Shown here: positions 59,052 to 64,000 of the stretch, piece after piece | Layout: each line of letters begins with the position of its first letter | Position numbering within the stretch: the stretch's first letter is position 1 | Assembly: GCA_013343275.1 (NCBI GenBank) | Contig: CP046106.1 | Coordinates: 496,001 to 560,000, forward strand | Direction of reading: 5' to 3' | From: Candidatus Nanohaloarchaea archaeon | GTDB lineage: Archaea > Nanohalarchaeota > Nanosalinia > Nanosalinales > Nanosalinaceae | DNA: 64,000 nucleotides | The notes under the pieces: generated by a model | Databases searched by the model: none | Told to the model about the DNA's origin: nothing | Seen by the model: only the letters and a program-made list of their open reading frames with translations | Position numbers and translations under genes: made by a program

Positions 59052-59717
59052 CTATAAATCGAATCCTGCGCGTCGAAGAACATCTAATGAGTCCTGAGGC
59101 TGGACTCCAAGTTCTTTAACCCTGTCTCTTAACCTGGCCTCATCGATATCAAACATTCCTGCATCAGACATTTTCTCAAGGTCGTAGAAAGTACCAGGCT
59201 TTTTCTCCAGGCGGAAAACCCCTTCAGAATCCCGCTCCAGCAAGTTAGGATCAGCCACCTTCGTATAGACAGCATCCTCCGGCTGTGGGATTGAAACCTC
59301 AAAACCTTCAAAATCAATTCTGCGGGCCTCATCCACGACCTCTCTGTAACCTGGTATAGGCCCATCCTCTACAATATGAACATCAGGTCGAACCCCGTTA
59401 TAGTACTCATTGTCATGCAGGGCCTGTAAAGCAGAGTTCCGGTCGCGTACAAGGTCATCTATATCATCAGTAGACCGGTGCTCGAACTCTCTCCGAACAC
59501 TGCTCATCCCTCCTACAGCATAGGCCTCTAACTGAGTTCCTATACCGCCGATAACAGCATAGTCAACATCTTCATCCTCCAGATATCGGGAACTATCTCT
59601 AAGGCCTTCCTGCATACACTCATCCAGAATGTTGCCTTTACAGCTGGAATGGGAGGCCCTGTTCTTTATCTCGTCAAGCCTCTCAAGCTCATCATCAATA
59701 CTGAAATCTGATGCCAC
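59052..59717 (-). CDS. Nucleotidyltransferase-fold protein (AbiEii/MNT-like)
   Basis: A 221-residue protein. DYAVIGGIGTQLEAYAVGG followed by HRSTDDIDDLVRD is the G-G...T-x-D-I-D pattern of the minimal nucleotidyltransferase fold found in type IV toxin AbiEii and MNT antitoxins. The later region (SIPQPEDAVYTKVADPNLLER) fits. GTG start at 59,717. No partner toxin or antitoxin gene is adjacent, so a toxin-antitoxin role is not assured. The stop codons of this gene and RNase Z abut with no gap. Confidence 0.75.
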   Translation of the reverse strand: MASDFSIDDELERLDEIKNRASHSSCKGNILDECMQEGLRDSSRYLEDEDVDYAVIGGIGTQLEAYAVGGMSSVRREFEHRSTDDIDDLVRDRNSALQALHDNEYYNGVRPDVHIVEDGPIPGYREVVDEARRIDFEGFEVSIPQPEDAVYTKVADPNLLERDSEGVFRLEKKPGTFYDLEKMSDAGMFDIDEARLRDRVKELGVQPQDSLDVLRRAGFDL

Positions 59718-59742
59718 AGATCAATAACAAAATCCAGAATTT

Positions 59743-60276
59743 TTATTCATTTCCATCTACCTCGCGAGTAAGCTTCTGATCCTCACTCGGCTCAACCTCG
59801 ATCCCGGCACCTTCAAAATCTTCTTTTATCTGGTCCTCCTGAATCCGGTCCATGAAAACTGCGAGGGCCGCAATCTCGCTGTGAGGCTGATTACCTACAG
59901 AAATATTGTAGTCGACACGAGTGTAAACCCATCTCGGTACCTTCTCAGCACCTACAACGACAAGAAGATCGCCGGCCTCATCGAACTCTTCTTTAAGGCC
60001 TTCAATTTTCTCGCTAATCTTCTCGCCGTACATAGTCAGATGCACGGAAAGGCCTTCAAAACCACGTATAACTTTTTTCCAGTCCTCAGTGTATTCAATT
60101 TCTACATCTCCGCCCCAGCGATCGATTATATCTCTCTGGGACTCCAGAATACTAGTATCTTTCTCACCAGAATAGACTATTCTGTCAGCTCCCCACTGCC
60201 GGGCAGTAAGGCCTACATGAGTGGAAATTCTGTCATCTCTTCCTCTGCGGTGGCCTAGCCTGAGAACTGTTATCAT
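59743..60276 (-). CDS. trm56: tRNA (cytidine-56) 2'-O-methyltransferase Trm56
   Basis: A 177-residue SPOUT-type methyltransferase specific to archaea: LRLGHRRGRDDRISTHVGLTARQWGADRIVYSG near the start, HLTMYGEKI, LLVVVGAEKVPRWVYTRVDYNISVGNQPHSEIAALAVFMDRI with the knotted SAM site. Modifies the T-loop. ATG 60,276. Confidence 0.94.
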   Translation of the reverse strand: MITVLRLGHRRGRDDRISTHVGLTARQWGADRIVYSGEKDTSILESQRDIIDRWGGDVEIEYTEDWKKVIRGFEGLSVHLTMYGEKISEKIEGLKEEFDEAGDLLVVVGAEKVPRWVYTRVDYNISVGNQPHSEIAALAVFMDRIQEDQIKEDFEGAGIEVEPSEDQKLTREVDGNE

Positions 60277-60331
60277 AACCTTGAATTGCTGGGATAGATT
60301 ATTAAGAGCTGAGCCCAGAAACTTTTCTACA

Positions 60332-60388
60332 ATGAAGGGTGGACGTTTTACCTTCGGCCCACATGTTTCGCAACCAAGCCAGCTTTAA
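60332..60388 (+). CDS. Possible 18-codon leader ORF before thrS
   Basis: MKGGRFTFGPHVSQPSQL, between trm56 and thrS, with TATA-like GATTATTAAG about 30 bases upstream and thus possibly leaderless. The 166-base gap 60,277-60,442 also holds an inverted repeat (CAGCT/AGCTG, 60,380-60,397) just after this ORF and TCTATAAAATTAG (60,409-60,421), the likely thrS promoter. Weak evidence: no homologue known, no ribosome-binding site. A chance ORF is quite possible. Confidence 0.25.
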   Translation: MKGGRFTFGPHVSQPSQL

Positions 60389-60442
60389 CTTTAGCTGTCA
60401 AAACCTTTTCTATAAAATTAGAAACTTTGCAGGAGATTCTCA

Positions 60443-62368
60443 ATGAGTATTGAAGTAGAACTACCAGACGGCTCGACACTAGAAGTAGACGAAAACGCAA
60501 CAGTAGAAGACGTGGCCTACGAGATAGGTACAGGCCTCGGAGACGACACAGTCGCAGGAAAGATCAACGGCGAACTAGTCGCAAAAGAGGAAAAAGTCAG
60601 CGACGGCGACGAAATAGAGATCGTAACTCCGCAGAGCGACGAATACATCGATGTGCTCAGACACTCCGCCGCACACGTATTCGCACAGGCCCTGAAAAGA
60701 ATCTACGGCGACGAAGTAAAACTTACAATCGGGCCGTGGACAGATGAAGGATTCTACTACGATATCAAAGGAGTTGATCTGGATCAGGAGGACTTCGAGG
60801 AAATAGAGGAAGAGATGCAAAATATAGTAGATGAGGATCTCGATATCGAACGTGAAATGCTGCCCCGAGAAGAAGCAGAGGAGTTCTTCGAAGACAATAG
60901 ATTCAAGCAGGAGATTCTTGAAGAGGAGGCATCTGAAGGAGAGAAGGTCTCATTCTACAAACAGGGAGAGTTCAAGGATTTGTGTAAAGGCCCTCACGTA
61001 GAATCTACTGGCGAAGTCGAGGCCTTCAAGCTGCTGGAGATCGCAGGCGCCTACTGGCGTGGAAACGAGGAAAACGAGATGCTGACACGTGTCTACGGAA
61101 CTGCCTTCCCTTCAGAGGAAGAACTTGAGGATTTCCTGGAGAAGAAGAAAGAGGCCGAGAAACGTGATCACCGGAGGATCGGCGAGGAAATGGACTTGTT
61201 CTCCGTACCTGAGCACGCTCCTGGCTGCCCTCACTATCACCGTGCCGGCATGAAGATCAGGAGAGAGCTGGAAGAATATATAAGAACGAAGAACAAGGAG
61301 CTGGGCTACGAGGAAGTCTGGACTCCAGAGCTGAACAAGGCAGATCTCTGGAAGAAGACAGGCCACTACGAGGCCTTCAAAGAGGACGGCGAAATGTTTG
61401 CATGGGAGCAGGACGACACGGAGTATGGCCTGAAGCCTATGAACTGTGCGAACCACTCCCACATCTTCGACTCCGGAAAGAGAAGTTACAAGGAGCTTCC
61501 TATCAAGCTTTCCGAGTTCGGGACAGTTTACAGGAACGAACAGTCCGGAGAGCTTTCAGGCCTTCTACGCGTTCGCGGCTTCACACAGGACGACGGCCAC
61601 GCATATATCCGGAAGGATCAGATTGAGGAGGAGATCAGGAAGCATCTCGAGATAATTATAGAGATGTACGACGAGTTCGGCTTCGACACACACTTTATAC
61701 TGGAGACAAAGCCGGAAAAGGCTCAGGGACCGGATGAGCTATGGGATGAGGCCGAAAGCTCTCTTAAGAACGCGTTGAACCAGACCGTAGACGACTTCGA
61801 GATCAAACCTGAGGAAGGTGCTTTCTACGGGCCGAAGATCGGTGTTGAAGTAGAGGACGCGATCGGACGTGAATGGCAGCTTGGAACCGTTCAGCTCGAC
61901 TTCGTGATCCCACGTAACTACGGTCTGAAGTACGTAGGAGAGGACAACGAGGAGCACTACCCAGTAATGATCCACAGGGCAATCCTTGGATCTATCGAAC
62001 GGTTCATGGGGGTTATGATCGAGCACTTCGCGGGCGACTTCCCGACATGGCTGGCGCCTGAACAGGTCAGAATCCTGCCAGTAACCGACGACAATATGGA
62101 GTACGCGGAGAAGATCAAGGAAGAACTCTCGGATTTCAGGGTAGAGATCGAGGACCGCAGCTGGACGGTAGGCAAGAAGATTCAGGCCGCACACGACGAC
62201 AACGTACCTTACATGCTGATCCTGGGCGACGACGAGGAAGAAGCAGGAGAAATATCGGTTAGAGACCGTGAGGAAAACGAGGATCGCGGGTTCTCAGTTG
62301 AAGAATTCAGAGAAGCCCTCAGAGAAGAAGTTGAGGAGAAAAAACTGGAGCCCGACTTCCTCCAGTAA
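60443..62368 (+). CDS. thrS: Threonyl-tRNA synthetase, bacterial/eukaryotic type with TGS and SAD editing domains
   Basis: Charges tRNA-Thr and edits mischarged Ser. The 641-residue chain starts with a TGS domain (1-62), then the SAD editing domain with HSAAH (His74, His78) and DLCKGPHV, class II catalytic core (motif 2 FGTVYRNEQSGELSGLLRVRGFTQDDGH, motif 3 region HRAILGSIERF), and anticodon domain. Most archaea carry a different N-terminal editing domain related to D-Tyr deacylase. AGGAGATT lies before the ATG. Confidence 0.95.
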   Translation: MSIEVELPDGSTLEVDENATVEDVAYEIGTGLGDDTVAGKINGELVAKEEKVSDGDEIEIVTPQSDEYIDVLRHSAAHVFAQALKRIYGDEVKLTIGPWTDEGFYYDIKGVDLDQEDFEEIEEEMQNIVDEDLDIEREMLPREEAEEFFEDNRFKQEILEEEASEGEKVSFYKQGEFKDLCKGPHVESTGEVEAFKLLEIAGAYWRGNEENEMLTRVYGTAFPSEEELEDFLEKKKEAEKRDHRRIGEEMDLFSVPEHAPGCPHYHRAGMKIRRELEEYIRTKNKELGYEEVWTPELNKADLWKKTGHYEAFKEDGEMFAWEQDDTEYGLKPMNCANHSHIFDSGKRSYKELPIKLSEFGTVYRNEQSGELSGLLRVRGFTQDDGHAYIRKDQIEEEIRKHLEIIIEMYDEFGFDTHFILETKPEKAQGPDELWDEAESSLKNALNQTVDDFEIKPEEGAFYGPKIGVEVEDAIGREWQLGTVQLDFVIPRNYGLKYVGEDNEEHYPVMIHRAILGSIERFMGVMIEHFAGDFPTWLAPEQVRILPVTDDNMEYAEKIKEELSDFRVEIEDRSWTVGKKIQAAHDDNVPYMLILGDDEEEAGEISVRDREENEDRGFSVEEFREALREEVEEKKLEPDFLQ

Positions 62369-62441
62369 AGGTCTTCCTCTCACTTTTTTCCTATTTTCGC
62401 TTTTTGAACAAAGTTAAATTTCTGGCACACAATTCCTGTAC

Positions 62442-63551
62442 ATGAAACAAGGACAGTTGGAGAAGTTTGCAGAGATACTTGTCGAGAGATCAGCGGAAAT
62501 TGAAGAAGGAGACAACGTATATCTGGCAGCTTATTCTACAGAGGTGCTTCCTCTGTTTGACGAGGTAAGAAGATACATTATTGAAAAAGGAGCTTATCCT
62601 CACGAGCATCTGATCTACGATTCTCAGCTTGGAAGGGCTGGAATGGATTACCAGTGGCTGAAGCATGCATCTGATGAACAGCTATCACATATCTCCGAGG
62701 CCAAGAGAAAGGAGCTCGAGGAGATGGATGCATACATCAATATAGGAGGCCGTAGAAACGAGAACGAGTTAAATAATATTGACTCAGAGAAAATTTCGAC
62801 CCGGAAGAGAAATACTAAGGCTCTGGCTGACATGAGGCGGGAGATGAAATGGGCCTTGACACGCTACCCTACACATGGAATGGCGCAGAAGGCCTCAATG
62901 TCGACAGAGAGTTTCAGAGACTTCATGTTTGAGGCTATCGACATCGACTGGGAGAAGCTTGAGGAGAAGAATGCGGAGATTAAGGAGAGGTTTGACCAGG
63001 CCGATAAGGTAAGAGTAGTATCGGAAGGTACTGATCTGGAGTTCAGTCTTGAGAACCGGACCGGGATGACCGGTGAGGGGAAACATAACTTGCCTGACGG
63101 AGAGGTATTCTACGCACCGGTGAAGGAGTCTGTCGAAGGAGAGATAGAGTTTACGTATCCTGGCAGAAAGCAGGGTAACGAAGTGAAAAATGTCTACCTG
63201 AAGCTGGAAAACGGCAGAGTGGTTGATTTCAGCGCCTCTAAAAACGAAGAGTTTCTCCGAGAACAGATCAGAACTGATGAAGGCTCAAGATACTTCGGAG
63301 AGTTCGGAATAGGAACTAACTGGAAGATAGACCAGTTCACCAACGAAATGGGATTAGACGAGAAAATTGGTGGCACAGTCCACTTTGCACTGGGAAGCGG
63401 ATTCAAGGGAAGCATGCCGGAAGGAGAAGAACCTAACGACTCTGCCATCCACTGGGACATCGTAAAAGACCTCAGAAAGCCAGAAGGCGATGGAGGAAAA
63501 ATCTATCTCGATGGAGAAGTCGTGATGAAAGACGGAGACTGGATGCTGTGA
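62442..63551 (+). CDS. M29-family aminopeptidase
   Basis: A 369-residue metal-dependent aminopeptidase (AmpS/AmpT type): N-terminal FAEILVERSAEIEEGDNVYLAAY, then metal-ligand motifs NLPDGEVFYAP, FGEFGIGTN, GGTVHFALGSGF, and SAIHWDIVKDL. The ligands (Glu, Glu, His, His, Asp) are all in place. Cytoplasmic, single gene between thrS and eS19. Confidence 0.92.
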   Translation: MKQGQLEKFAEILVERSAEIEEGDNVYLAAYSTEVLPLFDEVRRYIIEKGAYPHEHLIYDSQLGRAGMDYQWLKHASDEQLSHISEAKRKELEEMDAYINIGGRRNENELNNIDSEKISTRKRNTKALADMRREMKWALTRYPTHGMAQKASMSTESFRDFMFEAIDIDWEKLEEKNAEIKERFDQADKVRVVSEGTDLEFSLENRTGMTGEGKHNLPDGEVFYAPVKESVEGEIEFTYPGRKQGNEVKNVYLKLENGRVVDFSASKNEEFLREQIRTDEGSRYFGEFGIGTNWKIDQFTNEMGLDEKIGGTVHFALGSGFKGSMPEGEEPNDSAIHWDIVKDLRKPEGDGGKIYLDGEVVMKDGDWML

Positions 63552-63610
63552 AAGAAGAGCAGATATTCGCGCCGGTTTGATTTAAAAGTTTTTGAACATC
63601 GGTGTAATGT

Positions 63611-64000
63611 ATGACTACAGTATACGATGTAAAAGCGGAGCCTCTGATCATGGAAGTAGCAGAGGAACTCGAAGACGACTTCGAGGCCCCAGAATGGAGT
63701 AATTTCGTTAAAACAGGACAGCACAAGGATCGCACACCAGACCAAGACAACTGGTTCCACATCAGATCCGCAGCAATCCTGAGAAAGATCTACACAGACG
63801 GCCCGCTAGGAGTCTCCAGACTTCGAACCATCTACGGAGGAAAGAAGAACAACGGACACGGCCCTGAGCACCACGGAAAGGCTTCAGGAAATATTATCCG
63901 TACTGCACTTCAGAAACTTGAAGAAGCAGGCTACGTAGAGACAGAGGAAGGAGAAGGCCGCAAGATCACGGAGAAAGGTAAAAGCTTCCTCGACAACAAG
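63611..64000 (+). CDS. rps19e: Ribosomal protein eS19 (3' end outside window)
   Basis: 130 codons are visible; the frame is open to the last base. Small-subunit protein: [49 protein letters not shown] is diagnostic, then [31 protein letters not shown] 63,611 follows GATTTAAAAGTT (63,579-63,590), a TATA box at the right distance. Confidence 0.95.
   Translation, partial: MTTVYDVKAEPLIMEVAEELEDDFEAPEWSNFVKTGQHKDRTPDQDNWFHIRSAAILRKIYTDGPLGVSRLRTIYGGKKNNGHGPEHHGKASGNIIRTALQKLEEAGYVETEEGEGRKITEKGKSFLDNK

Noticed and set aside
1-64000. Prophage, insertion sequence or rRNA genes
   Set aside because: No transposase, integrase, capsid, terminase or rRNA sequence is recognisable anywhere in the window.

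Overview
The window looks like a chromosome segment of a small-genome, salt-adapted DPANN archaeon, most like the Nanohaloarchaeota. The informational genes are archaeal: GluRS, PCNA, primase, GINS, aIF2 alpha, aIF5B, Nop5/fibrillarin, Nop10, Rpo6, Rpo11, TFS, and eL/eS ribosomal proteins. The proteins are unusually rich in Asp and Glu, as in salt-in halophiles. Many genes have a TATA-like box about 25 bp before the start codon and no leader. The lineage is inferred from gene content; no marker phylogeny was possible here.

Layout. 1-2.1 kb: 3' part of gltX, two small zinc-ribbon ORFs, tRNA-Met (70-nt intron) and tRNA-Val. 2.1-8 kb: pyrophosphatase, an ABC exporter operon and an XPB-like helicase. 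8-12.1 kb: RNA methylase, rpoL, signal peptidase, TFS, an OB-fold protein and PCNA. 13-20 kb: an information-processing superoperon: fused primase, GINS, UMP kinase, eL42, eS27, aIF2 alpha, Nop10, PAC2-family protein, Rpo6, enolase, uS2. 20-27.6 kb: Q/N-rich protein, L7Ae-S28e-L24e, a GH1 glycosidase, aIF5B and NreA. 27.6-33.3 kb: XPD-like helicase, RibL-like nucleotidyltransferase, SufB and SufD. 33.3-41.7 kb: an accessory membrane and regulator block: DUF2178-like paralogues (one with an in-frame TGA), XRE regulator, SdpI-like protein, PadR/MATE, TetR/split RND/CARDB protein. 41.7-44.4 kb: SufS, SufU and SufC. 44.4-51.2 kb: fibrillarin, a Nop5 without its N-terminal domain, tRNA-Gly, hydrolases, SufT. 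51.2-64 kb: membrane proteins, glycosyltransferases, Rpp21, a flippase-like protein, Trm-G10, RNase Z, Trm56, a bacterial-type ThrRS, an M29 aminopeptidase and partial eS19.

How the genes work together. The Fe-S assembly system (SufB, D, S, U, C, T) is all inside the window but in three places, and XPD and possibly others need its product. PCNA, the OB-fold protein, fused primase, GINS, NreA (with a PCNA-binding-like tail), XPB-like and XPD-like helicases form a replication and repair set. Nop5, fibrillarin, Nop10 and L7Ae are the guide-RNA modification proteins.

Most unusual signals. (1) The palindrome AGGCCT is strongly over-represented in all reading frames and in spacers. (2) Short hairpin arrays lie behind PCNA and tRNA-Gly, where the end of the upstream gene is itself repeated three times; the PCNA copies differ only at synonymous positions, and one hairpin recurs at several loci with compensatory base-pair changes. 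(3) An SD-hiding hairpin and an 18-codon ORF precede eS27. (4) A one-chain primase has lost the PriL Fe-S cysteines. (5) A membrane-protein gene is cut by a TGA where its two neighbouring paralogues have Trp or Tyr.
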